A stretch of DNA of 64,000 nt. Origin: Phytophthora colocasiae. Lineage: Eukaryota > Oomycota > Peronosporomycetes > Peronosporales > Peronosporaceae. The position numbers and the translations under genes were made by a program. Below, piece after piece: positions 50,010 to 58,765 of this stretch (position 1 is the stretch's first letter; every line of letters starts with the position of its first letter). The stretch spans positions 248,001-312,000 of the forward strand of contig JAGKQI010000100.1 of the NCBI GenBank assembly GCA_018806915.1, written 5' to 3'. The notes under the pieces were generated by a model. The model was not told where the DNA came from, searched no databases, and saw only the letters and a program-made list of their open reading frames with translations.

Positions 50010-50024
50010 ATTCGAACTACAAAC
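50010..50024 (-). repeat. Helitron-like element right terminal inverted repeat
   Basis: ATTCGAACTACAAAC, exact reverse complement of 39672-39686; the next base is the Argonaute codon ATG at 50025. Confidence 0.85.
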
Positions 50025-50728
50025 ATGATCCACAAGAATCAGTTCGGTGGTGTTCAGATTAAAGAACTGATGACAAAATGTTTGACGGATCTGGAAGGGC
50101 GTCACAAAGGCCCCCCGCAATTGATCATGGTAGTAATGGAGGAAACGTGTGACGAGGAATTCCGTGAAATCAACTACACGTCGGACACGGTGTTGGGGGT
50201 TCTCAACCAGTGCATTTTGGCGGAAAACGTCCGTGATGCCAAACCGTCGATCTGCAGGAATTTGTCCCTGCAAATTAACAGTAGGGCGGGAAGAACTCCA
50301 TTCTGCGTGAACCATTGCCACTTGTGAGCACCGCTCCTACAATCGTTATTGGTGCTGACGTGGACCAGGAATGGGCTCGAGACCTTCGATTGCTGCTGTT
50401 GTTGCGTCAATGGATCGCTATTCGGCAAAGTACATTGCTCGTGTAGCTGCACAGACAGCTGCGAGCGACATCCACCACTTGCCGCATATATTGCGTGATC
50501 TCTTGCTGGCATTCTTCAAAAATACGAACCGTAAGCCCGAGCACGTTATCTACTACCGTAACGGTGTGGACGAGGGTCGATTCCACGATATCCTAGAGGC
50601 GGAGATGCGTTCGCTTCGCGTGGCGTTCAAGATGATCTCGGATGACTACAACCCACCGGTTACCTTCATTGTCGTGAATAAGCGACACCATACGCGAGCT
50701 GCTTTCCTCGAGAATGCTCGATACGCCC
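50025..50728 (+). pseudogene. Argonaute piece 3: end of MID and most of PIWI
   Basis: In frame with piece 2 after Helitron removal: IKELMTKCLTDLEGRHKG, PPQLIMVVMEE, then INYTSDTVLGVLNQCILAEN and LSLQINSRAGRTPF. IGADV (first catalytic Asp) is present, but a small deletion around 50360-50370 shifts the frame. The new frame reads MGSRPSIAAVVASMDRYSAK ... YYRNGVDEGRFHDIL ... TFIVVNKRHHTR. The second catalytic position (usually YRDG) is Asn (AAC, 50560-50562). At 50728 the sequence switches to an inverted ankyrin-gene fragment, so the last catalytic His region is missing. Confidence 0.88.
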
Positions 50729-51250
50729 ATTCCGCAAACCCTAGTCGCTTACCTGTAGCAACAAGAGCCTTCTTCAGCACGACAATTCTGGTACAAAAAC
50801 CACAAAATACCAAAGTGGGAACAGTAAGCTAACACGTCGTTTGCACAATCCACTGCAGTAATTCGACAAAGCTCAGGTTGACGAGGATAAAGCCACTCAA
50901 GTACTTCCAAGTTGCCCATACGAACTGCACCGCGTATGGCTTTGTCCGTAAACCCTTCTGACCTGTTTTGGTCGAGCCACTTTAGCACTGCAAGATGATT
51001 GTTTTGTGCTGCTTTATCCATCGCTTGCGTGGTGCAGCCCTCCGGTCGATTCGCGTGTAGCCATTTCACCGTATCGAGATGTCCATTTCTAGCAGCAGAA
51101 TCCATGGCGTGAGTTGTACAACCCTCCGTTCTATTGGAATGAAGCCACTTCACCACGTCAAGGTGACCATTTCCAGCGGCATAATCCATAGCATCCGTTG
51201 TACAACCTTCCGTTCTATTGAAATGTAGCCACTTTACCATGTAGAAAACT
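50729..51250 (-). pseudogene. Ankyrin-repeat gene, 3' fragment (copy B)
   Basis: On the minus strand it codes MVKWLHFNRTEGCTTDAMDY and further 28-residue repeats nearly identical to the C-terminal part of the intact ankyrin protein at 60287-62272. About 21 nt are missing near 50785, shifting the frame to a premature stop. It probably belongs with 57193-58545, from which it is separated by Gypsy-3 and some unrelated sequence. Its other end is fused to truncated Argonaute. Confidence 0.82.
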
Positions 51251-51400
51251 TCTATGCCGACGAGGGCAACAGCAATGAACCTGCTACGGTATCTATCACA
51301 CATGGACATCAATCGATCGAATCCCTGAATCCTCCACTGTGTACGCCACCGGCATGACGGAGGAAGACAGGCGGACAGACTGACGTCGTAAAGCGCAGTC

Positions 51401-51681
51401 TGTGGTGCTCACGGATTGGGAGCTGGAACTCCCGCGAAGTCAACGTGTATTGACTTCAGTAGTTGCCGGTGAATAGCAAAGTAATGTCTTAACTACTAGT
51501 ACTCTTCATGGACGATCTCGCCTACCGTAGTGGCAGTCCAGAGAGAAGCGTCCTTGATCTGTTGAACAGTATCCTCTACAGCTGCATGCTTCAGTCGTTG
51601 CGATCTGCTTAACTATGCCTGCTCGAATAGAGTATCCAGTCATGGGTTGGAGAAGCTGGGTACATGCATGCCATCATCACA
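51401..51681 (-). repeat. Gypsy-3 3' LTR
   Basis: 281 bp, differing from the other copy by about one base (CCAGAGAGAAG versus CCAGGGAGAAG). Flanked outside by CAGTC. Confidence 0.93.
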
Positions 51682-52115
51682 CTGCCCCCCAAGCTTTCCA
51701 ACTCCTCGCAGTGGTCACCAGTGCGGGTTGTAATACCGTTGTGAATATGCAGCCGCTTTTCCGTTCGTCCAATTGCGTGTCTCGTCACATATAGCGCGCA
51801 GCCGGTACACCAACTTCAACACGTTGCAGTGTTACAGGTCATTTTTGCAAAGATTTGCAACTCTTGACACCCAGCCAATGAGAACGCTCAGACTCAAATT
51901 TCAGCCAATCAGGAGTCTTGGAATCTTGAAAGTCTTCGTACGGAGCAGATATCCTTGTGATTGACCCCAGACCCCGTTATCCGCTGTAGTGCAGTACTGA
52001 ACACGTTGTCCATTGGTCACAGAACTTCTTTGGCTCGACAGAGGTTTATAGACGCAAATCCTCCCAAACTAGATCATCAGCTTTGGAAGGAAGTCACCAT
52101 AACTCTGCTTCTAGT
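51682..52115 (-). other. Gypsy-3 3' untranslated region
   Basis: Between the pol stop and the 3' LTR. No gene seen; it ends in the G-rich polypurine tract. Confidence 0.6.
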
Positions 52116-53975
52116 TCACTTGGCGCGTTTCCGCTGCTTGGAATCGATAGCACGGGTCACGGCGCGTAGGAATTGGTTGTCATCAGCACCATTCGCGTAC
52201 TGCAACAGAAGTTTTGGTACATCTTCTCCAATCGTTTTCAGAGGCTCCCAGGAGTTCTCAATAACCTCGAGTCCGGCCCACTGCACTTGAACCTCATAGG
52301 CGTTCATGTTGGCATTAATTCGGTGCCCTACAAGTGCATCTATAGCCAGCAGTGTCCCCTGAGAGGCGACGTGGTCCAGCAGCTCTTCACTGACGTCCAG
52401 AGATTCATCTGCGTACAGTTTTAGGCGAGATGGGTGCACGTCCATCGTGGTCCCAGTTACCAAATGCTCCACAGTAAAGTAGTAGCTAGCGCTGCTGACA
52501 ACACGATAAGGACCGACCCACATCACTCGCAGTTTGTTTGCATGAAGCTTCTCGTCGACGCGTGAACGTAGCACGTAGTCACCAACCGAGAAGTTGATCT
52601 GCTGGTGGTAGTGTGGTCGTGCTCTGTATTGTTGAGCCTGCTTAGTACGCTTGTCCTTCACAGCTTTGTGCATCACCTCAACTGACGCTCTCAAATTGGC
52701 GAGTCGCTGTTCAGTCCCACGTCGTGGATCAGTAAGAGTAGCCACACGCCCTCTCCCCTCTGGGAAAAATACAGTGTCCAAAGCACTGGGACATGGAAGT
52801 CCGGTAAAGAGCTCAATAGGAGCTTTGTTAGCCAGCGACGGCACAGGTGAATGATTGATGCTCGACTGGATCAAAGGTAGGAAATACGGCCAATCGTGTA
52901 CACTCACTCGAAATTCCAAAGCCAAAGCCTTCAGAACTTGCAAAATGTCGCGGTTAACCCGTTCCACTGAACCATTTTTCCATGGCGAGTACGCCAGTAT
53001 GAATTTCTGTCGCCCTTTTAGTCGTCGGTTCAATTCAGCGATCACCTCACTCTTAAAGTGCGATCCTGAGTCGCTAACCCACGTAGTTGGTACACCGTAG
53101 CGGCTGTACCAGTCTAAGATAGCCGTTGCTGCCACTGCTGACGTCGGTACATCACATGCCACTAGTTCCACAAAATGAGTAGCTTCGTCCTTTAGGACCA
53201 ACACATAGCGAGACGACCCGAACGATTCTCCAAGTGTCAGGAAGTCCCAATGCAGTGTTTCATTACGCTCGAATGTGTGGTGCGTCTCGCTGAAAGGGCG
53301 AGGAATCACAACGCCACCTTTCACATGTAGGCAGAGCAGGCACTTCATACAGAATGCACGTACAATCCCACTAAGACCATCCAAGTAGAACAACCGGCGA
53401 ATGTGGTTCTCCATCACATGCATGCCGCGGTGTCCACTGCTTCCACAATGAGCGATAATCAATAGTCGTTGTACCAGTTCAACCGCTTGAGACGGTATCC
53501 AAATCAAACTATCCACTGTCCACAATTCGTCACAACCCAGCGTTGCACCCGATGGTGCCTCGTAAAGTGCCTGCACGCTGCCAATTTCATCAACTGTCGG
53601 CCATACGAAGTCATCTTTGTCCAGTGGACGTAGTGGTGTTGGACCAGTGGCAGCCTTATCATTCGTCACCGCATCCCTATCACGTTTTCGTCTCTTCCTC
53701 GTGAAGCGTTTGGCCGAATGGATCCTCGCTGCAGGTTGCGGCTGTCCACCCCACCTCGAAATAAGGTCGGCCCACACGTTGTGCACTCCTTCAATGTGCT
53801 CAATAGTGTAGCGATACTCTTGTAATTTGGTAGACCATCGTAGCAACTTGCCTCGTACATGACGTTTCATTTCCTTGTTCGGTGAGAACAGGTATATGAT
53901 GTTCCGATGGTCGCAATAGAGGCGAAACCCTTGTGGACGCAGCAGTAGATATTCTAGCTTCTCGCATGCGTGCAC
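52116..53975 (-). CDS. pol: Gypsy-3 pol: RNase H end, integrase, chromo-like tail
   Basis: 619 aa on the minus strand. The first Met shown is inside RNase H (KLEYLLLRPQGFRLYCDHRN, IEGVHNVWADLISR). Integrase has a zinc finger (HCGSSGHRGMHVMENHI ... CMKCLLC) and D-D-E (LHWDFLTLG, WVSDSGSHF, NGSVERVNRD). Its C-terminal region contains VGDYVLRSRVDEK and MWVGPYRVV. The last part (YEVQVQWAGLEVIENSWEPL) is chromodomain-like. The upstream frame, NWSVIEKESYPIVHACEK, connects to the previous ORF if one G is added at the run 54034-54038. Confidence 0.9.
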   Translation of the reverse strand: MHACEKLEYLLLRPQGFRLYCDHRNIIYLFSPNKEMKRHVRGKLLRWSTKLQEYRYTIEHIEGVHNVWADLISRWGGQPQPAARIHSAKRFTRKRRKRDRDAVTNDKAATGPTPLRPLDKDDFVWPTVDEIGSVQALYEAPSGATLGCDELWTVDSLIWIPSQAVELVQRLLIIAHCGSSGHRGMHVMENHIRRLFYLDGLSGIVRAFCMKCLLCLHVKGGVVIPRPFSETHHTFERNETLHWDFLTLGESFGSSRYVLVLKDEATHFVELVACDVPTSAVAATAILDWYSRYGVPTTWVSDSGSHFKSEVIAELNRRLKGRQKFILAYSPWKNGSVERVNRDILQVLKALALEFRVSVHDWPYFLPLIQSSINHSPVPSLANKAPIELFTGLPCPSALDTVFFPEGRGRVATLTDPRRGTEQRLANLRASVEVMHKAVKDKRTKQAQQYRARPHYHQQINFSVGDYVLRSRVDEKLHANKLRVMWVGPYRVVSSASYYFTVEHLVTGTTMDVHPSRLKLYADESLDVSEELLDHVASQGTLLAIDALVGHRINANMNAYEVQVQWAGLEVIENSWEPLKTIGEDVPKLLLQYANGADDNQFLRAVTRAIDSKQRKRAK

Positions 53976-56410
53976 AATCGGGTACGACTCCTTTTCGATG
54001 ACGCTCCAATTAAGTTCTGATCCCGTAAAACTGCCCCCATACAGACGAGTAGTTCGTGGTGCTGTTCTTGGATGGGTACATTTGGTTGCCAGTGTTCAAC
54101 TTGTGACACAACTAGCCCCCAGCCGGAATCGGCAGCGTCAGATAGCACACAGAGCTCCTTGGTTGGATCCGGGTAGGCCAGCATTGCCGAATGTCCAAGC
54201 AGATCCTTAACCGCTTCAAACGCTACAACTTCATCCGGAGTCAGTGTTATCTGGACCCCAGCCGCTGCTCGCTTAGTTCGTTTCGTCCCCGCAAGAGCTT
54301 GGTCAAGGCGTTCTTGTAGTGGTCGAGAAACTCGTGCATAGTCCACCAGACCAGCGCGCATCCAATTACTCGCACATAAAAATTGCTGTAGCTCGGCCGC
54401 AGTTGTCGGCGTTGGCATCTCCCGCAGTGCCCGGATGCGTTCAGGGTCGTGGCCAATACCATCCTTGTTAATGATTCTACCACACCACCGAACCTCTGTC
54501 AGGAACACCGCACTCTTCTTAGGATTTAGGATTAGCCCGTGCTCGTCCAACTTCGTTAGAACCGCCTCGATAGCATCCAACATTTCGTCTGCGGTGTTGG
54601 CAAAAACCAGTAGGTCGTCAATCCAGACAACCACACACTTGCCAACTAAGTCACCCAATACCATCTCAACAGTCGACTGAAAATGAAGTGCCGCATCGGT
54701 ACTACCTTGAGGAACACGCATCGGTGTGAAAATCCCTTTGTCCGTCATGTAGGAGAGGAATTCGCGGCTGTCTTTGTGTAAAGGAAGCTGCCAAAAACCC
54801 TTTAGGAAGTCAAACATCGCATAGTTCATCTTCCCTCTGCAATGTTCCAATGCTACCTCCAAGCTCGGCATCGCACCAGCTATGGGCTCTGTCACGTTGT
54901 TAAGAGGTCGATAATCTGTTGTCTGGCGAAATTCCATTGTACCAGGCTTGCGTACAGGCAGTGCTGGACAGCACCATCGACTTTCCCGATTTTCGTACAC
55001 CCATCCGAGCTCCACCAGCTTCTTGTTAAAGCTCGCGAGGAATTCAGACTTTTCAGGGCTGTACTGACGCACTTTGCACCTAATTGGTGTTGCATTTGCC
55101 TTCAACTGGATCTTGAGTGGGGGCACTCGAGCCGGTGGATCGTTCCCTAGCTCAAGTCTCCACCCACCGTACTTCCTCACAATCTCGTACAGTTTGTCAG
55201 TAACGTAGGAGTCCACAACCCCGCGGTCTACTGCATCCTTTACCAGAGCGTCTACAACATTCTGCACAACATCGCCAATCACTGGCCGGCAAGGTGGCAT
55301 ACCTTCCGGTTCATCAAATGAGTCATCTCCGTCTGGTTCCCGAGTCGCGAGATACTCCAGTTGACGATCGACGTCAATGCCAAGTTCAACAAGTAACTGC
55401 TTTCCCACTAGAAATTCGTCTTCATTAGACTCCACAATCAAACATCGTTTAGCATCTTGACACCGAACCGGTCCTGCTGCCGTGTTCAGGGTCAATCGGA
55501 CATCTACTGCCTGTGTTGAATTCAGAATGGCTCCACCGACTGCTCTCGAAGAGATTGGTTCTTCCAAGTCCACCAACGTTATCGCTGGGTCCAAAGCGCA
55601 TAATTCGTCCACATGTTGTCGACTAATGATATTCAAGTCCGATCCACTGTCCGCACAATAAGGTAGTTCGAACACGCCATTCAAAATCACAGTCGGACGG
55701 CGGGCCTCGTCTGTGTCGGCGTTAGTGTTGATGCTACCGTCGACACGTTTCGACCGAAGGCGCTTCTCTGCTCCTGATGCAGTCCCGGATTTGGTCTTTC
55801 TCGCTGCCAAAATTGCCTCTTTGCCAGCTTCATCAAGGTCAGGGCACTGGCTGAGCCAGTGGTCCTTACCACAATGGAAGCAGCCCGTCCTGGGTTTCGA
55901 GTTTGCTTTGGCAGGCGTCTTTGTGGTGGTCTTCGAGTCAACCACTGTGCGAGACTGTCCTTGGGGCTCTTTAGTCGAGGCATCTCGTTTTCGTGACGAG
56001 AGCTGGGATTTTCCTCCAGTTGCATTTGCCGGTGTTTGTTTCTTGCGCTTCGCCATCATCTGAAACATCTTTTCCTGCTCAAGCGCCTTTTCCTTCACCA
56101 ACAAGTAGAGCGCCTGTTCATCGGCCTTGCTGGAAGCGTCAACAACCCGCTGATGGACATCAACAGCTTCACGGAGAGCTACTGGCTCAAGGTGTTGACG
56201 AAGCAGCCTACATTTCTCTTTGATACCAGTCGCCGTTGCAAAGGTGCTTGATAAGCCATGTTCAAGAACAATCTCGTCACAACGCATGAAATAATTGATA
56301 ACTCGAGCCTTCACGTCGCGTTCCCGAAGGTCCATTTTCAAGTTTGCGTTAAAGACGGCTCCGATGTCAACGATCGCGTCATTCATGACGTTTCCAATGA
56401 TCTTGTCCAA
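53954..56410 (-). CDS. pol: Gypsy-3 gag-pol: nucleocapsid, protease, RT
   Basis: 818 aa on the minus strand; the start is artificial because an indel/stop lies upstream. It contains a gag helical region, a zinc knuckle CFHCGKDHWLSQC, protease (YCADSGSDLNIISRQH), and RT (RQTTDYRPLNNV, FDFLKGFWQLPL, RVPQGSTDAALHFQ, active site VVWIDDLLVFA). RNase H starts with VLSDAADSGWGLVVSQ. The frame runs off at a G5 run (C5 on the plus strand, 54034-54038), where six Gs would join it to the next ORF. Confidence 0.9.
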   Translation of the reverse strand: MDKIIGNVMNDAIVDIGAVFNANLKMDLRERDVKARVINYFMRCDEIVLEHGLSSTFATATGIKEKCRLLRQHLEPVALREAVDVHQRVVDASSKADEQALYLLVKEKALEQEKMFQMMAKRKKQTPANATGGKSQLSSRKRDASTKEPQGQSRTVVDSKTTTKTPAKANSKPRTGCFHCGKDHWLSQCPDLDEAGKEAILAARKTKSGTASGAEKRLRSKRVDGSINTNADTDEARRPTVILNGVFELPYCADSGSDLNIISRQHVDELCALDPAITLVDLEEPISSRAVGGAILNSTQAVDVRLTLNTAAGPVRCQDAKRCLIVESNEDEFLVGKQLLVELGIDVDRQLEYLATREPDGDDSFDEPEGMPPCRPVIGDVVQNVVDALVKDAVDRGVVDSYVTDKLYEIVRKYGGWRLELGNDPPARVPPLKIQLKANATPIRCKVRQYSPEKSEFLASFNKKLVELGWVYENRESRWCCPALPVRKPGTMEFRQTTDYRPLNNVTEPIAGAMPSLEVALEHCRGKMNYAMFDFLKGFWQLPLHKDSREFLSYMTDKGIFTPMRVPQGSTDAALHFQSTVEMVLGDLVGKCVVVWIDDLLVFANTADEMLDAIEAVLTKLDEHGLILNPKKSAVFLTEVRWCGRIINKDGIGHDPERIRALREMPTPTTAAELQQFLCASNWMRAGLVDYARVSRPLQERLDQALAGTKRTKRAAAGVQITLTPDEVVAFEAVKDLLGHSAMLAYPDPTKELCVLSDAADSGWGLVVSQVEHWQPNVPIQEQHHELLVCMGAVLRDQNLIGASSKRSRTRLCTHARS

Positions 56411-56469
56411 CTCAGAGATAATTCGATCCTCTGTAACCGCCTCGTTGGAGTGGAGGCGCTGAGTTTATC

Positions 56470-56877
56470 TCACTCCAGTTTGCATAGAGTAGACAGCAAT
56501 TGTCGATTAAAGCAGTTCTTCACGCTTCTCAGCGCTTTCGCTTTGTCTTCTCCGGTGGCGGCGCAACGCGCCTCAATCGCCTCTTCATACTCCTGTCGCT
56601 CTCGTTTCCATTTAACCAACGCGGGGTGCGAAACGTCCGTAATGTACGGTGGAACGATCGAGCTAGCCGTCACCGGGACCTGGTTGTCATTCCCCGACGG
56701 GGCAGTCGTGGTTATACCCGATGCCGTCGGAGTGGTTGCAGTGTTCGTCATAGTTTGCGACGACCTCTGGTCACTTTGGCTAGGACGCCCACTACGGGTT
56801 TGCATCGCTTCTTGCACGATACTAAAGTTAACTTTGTGGTGCTCACGGATTGGGAGCTGGAACTCCCGCGAAGTCAA
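56470..56877 (-). CDS. gag: Gypsy-3 gag N-terminus
   Basis: ORF on the minus strand starting within the 5' LTR edge. A more likely start is MQTRSGRPSQSDQ at about 56805, just inside the LTR. A Thr/Ser/Pro-rich head leads to a helical part (WKRERQEYEEAIEARCA). The frame closes at TGA near 56470. The next frame (SNEAVTEDRIISELDKIIGN) continues gag, so a short frameshift plus stop separates the two. Confidence 0.7.
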   Translation of the reverse strand: MTSREFQLPIREHHKVNFSIVQEAMQTRSGRPSQSDQRSSQTMTNTATTPTASGITTTAPSGNDNQVPVTASSIVPPYITDVSHPALVKWKRERQEYEEAIEARCAATGEDKAKALRSVKNCFNRQLLSTLCKLE

Positions 56878-57115
56878 CGTGTATTGACTTCAGTAGTTGC
56901 CGGTGAATAGCAAAGTAATGTCTTAACTACTAGTACTCTTCATGGACGATCTCGCCTACCGTAGTGGCAGTCCAGGGAGAAGCGTCCTTGATCTGTTGAA
57001 CAGTATCCTCTACAGCTGCATGCTTCAGTCGTTGCGATCTGCTTAACTATGCCTGCTCGAATAGAGTATCCAGTCATGGGTTGGAGAAGCTGGGTACATG
57101 CATGCCATCATCACA
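56835..57115 (-). repeat. Gypsy-3 5' LTR
   Basis: 281 bp, outer flank CAGTC. Inside, on the minus strand, it is followed by AAGTTAACTTTAGTATCG, the candidate primer-binding region. Confidence 0.93.
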
Positions 57116-57192
57116 CAGTCACGATATGTCATTGCAGACTGGAAACAACACCACAAACTACTGGAGAGTCCATACAGCAATTGTTTTTCATA

Positions 57193-58545
57193 CTACTTGG
57201 CAGCAATAATGGATACTCTTATTGTGCAACTTGCATTGGTGTTCTCATGAAACCATTGAACCACATCTAAATGACCTCGGATAGCAGCAGTAGTCATAGT
57301 ACCATCGTAGCATCCCTCTCTACAATTTTCGTGAAGCCACTTCACGACATCCAGGTGGCCGTTTATCGCTGCATGATGCATCGCATTCGTACTGCAGCTA
57401 TGTGAGGTATTTTCGTGAAGCCATTCTACAACACTGAGGTATCCACCCTCTGCGGCACAGTCTATGGCTTTATTCGTTGAGAATCCTGCGGTTACGAGGC
57501 ACTTTACAATATCAAGGTGACCATTTCTTGCAGCTGCACCAACAGCTTCTGATGAAGAAGAGATATTTCCAATGGGAGACGAAAGCAGTAAGCGAATAAT
57601 ATCCAGGTGGCCATTTCCAGCAGCTTTTAAATATGCATAACGAACGTCGCACATTTGCGGGTAGTGGTGAATTAACCAAGTGAGAGTAGCGATATGTCCA
57701 CGAGCTGCTGCCATAGAAACATTAATCTTGTCACTGATGGAGATTTGCTGTAATTCTGACAGAAAAATGCTTCTGACAGAAAAGCTTTTCGAATCCGATA
57801 TGCCCATCATCCACTGTAGTAAATGAAGGTGACCGCAATTGGTAGCAATCTGCACAACTCCAATCAAATCCAATTCTTCCAGTGCATAATGAGGATTCTG
57901 ATCAGTGTCCGGCTTAGTCAGTAAGCTGCAAGCCCATTTCACCATTACCAAGTCTCCTATTTCAGCTGCTGCTTGCGCCCACTCTTCGATGTCATCCGAT
58001 GAGGCGGTCGGTAGTCTCTCTTGTAGCCATTTCGCCAATTCAATCTGCCCTTGTAAAATAGCTATACGAACAATATAAGGATCCCACTTGACATCGCAGT
58101 CGCACTCAAGTAGCCACTTTACAATGTCGGATAGGCCACGTCATGTAGCAGCTATAATAGGTTGCTTCAGAACTCGACAGTCTCGAAAGTGTTTTGTCAA
58201 TAGTTGAACTATTTTCAAATTCCCCACCTCCACCGTCTTGCTCAAACAGTTCTCGAATTGCCATTGTCGATAGTCAGATCGATGCCAAAAAGCTTTGGAT
58301 GGGTTAGCAGCTTTCTGTCTTGCAATAAGTCGTTCAACTAGATGATGGAAGTTGGACGCGCAGGCTTCGGTAAGAGTCCATTTCCAGGAGCCATCGAGAA
58401 ATTCATCAAGTGTGGCAACAATATGAGGCACACACAGTATATCGGGACCATTTTGAACTACTACTCGTACACAGGTTAGCGGTATCAGTAGGTTGTTTCT
58501 CGGTGCCGGAGGATTTATTCGGCTTTGCTTGTTTCTTCCAGTCAT
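57193..58545 (-). pseudogene. Ankyrin-repeat gene copy B, 5' part
   Basis: On the minus strand from MTGRNKQSRINPPAP (ATG 58545). It parallels the intact 661-aa protein: CVRVVVQNGPDILCVPHIVA, WKWTLTEACASNFHHLVERL, then ankyrin-like repeats (GHLDIVKCLV, GHLDVVKWLHENCREGCYD). There is one in-frame TGA near 58140 (AAT-stop-RGLSDI; the paralogue has AAK). It diverges after HLDVVQWFHENTNASCT, where the paralogue continues. Its 3' part lies beyond Gypsy-3 at 50729-51250. Confidence 0.85.
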
Positions 58546-58765
58546 CGTCTTAAATAGAGTCGTCTGATGGAGGGTTTGATCATGAATTCTAATGATATTG
58601 CATTCTGGGAATGCTGATCCTTTCTTGGAAAGTGAAGAGAGTCCAGATTTCTGACTGAAGCGAGTAGACACCTATCGAGAATCGTTCTTGAAGGACTTGA
58701 AGTGATCTCCAGGATGTTTATTGTTTTCTGTGGTTCATTTCTGAATTTGTGACCCAGTCAGCAGC
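58546..58765. promoter_or_regulatory. Head-to-head intergenic region of ankyrin/membrane gene pair
   Basis: 220 bp between divergent start codons. It is conserved, in opposite orientation, at 60121-60286, and in part at 62550-62641 (ACGAGAATCGTTCTTGAAGG, GTTTATTGTTTTCTGTGG). The copy at 60121-60286 lacks about 60 bp next to the membrane-gene start. Its conservation between duplicates suggests a shared bidirectional promoter; no TATA or Inr was assigned. Confidence 0.55.

Larger units (their letters stand above)
39672..50024 (+). mobile_element. Helitron-like element (Helitron2/Helentron type) with SET-gene cargo
   Basis: The ends are perfect 15-bp inverted repeats, GTTTGTAGTTCGAAT (39672-39686) and ATTCGAACTACAAAC (50010-50024), followed inward by G-rich runs. 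Removing exactly this 10,353-bp segment restores the Argonaute reading frame with no target duplication. It encodes a Helitron Rep/PIF1-helicase on the plus strand and, in its left part, a spliced SET methyltransferase gene and a possible minus-strand gene. A short hairpin TATGA-TAGTTC-TCATA (49993-50008) lies just before the 3' end. Terminal inverted repeats and a 3' stem-loop fit the Helitron2/Helentron group, not canonical TC...CTRR Helitrons. Confidence 0.85.
51401..57115 (-). mobile_element. Ty3/Gypsy retrotransposon Gypsy-3
   Basis: 281-bp LTRs at 51401-51681 and 56835-57115 (minus orientation TGTGATGATGG...GAGCACCACA), nearly identical, with target duplication CAGTC at 51396-51400 and 57116-57120. 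A polypurine tract AAGCTTGGGGGGCAG (minus strand) abuts the 3' LTR at 51682. The element lies within an ankyrin-gene copy. Pol is broken by one base in a homopolymer, and gag by a frameshift/stop near 56410-56470, so it is young. Confidence 0.95.
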
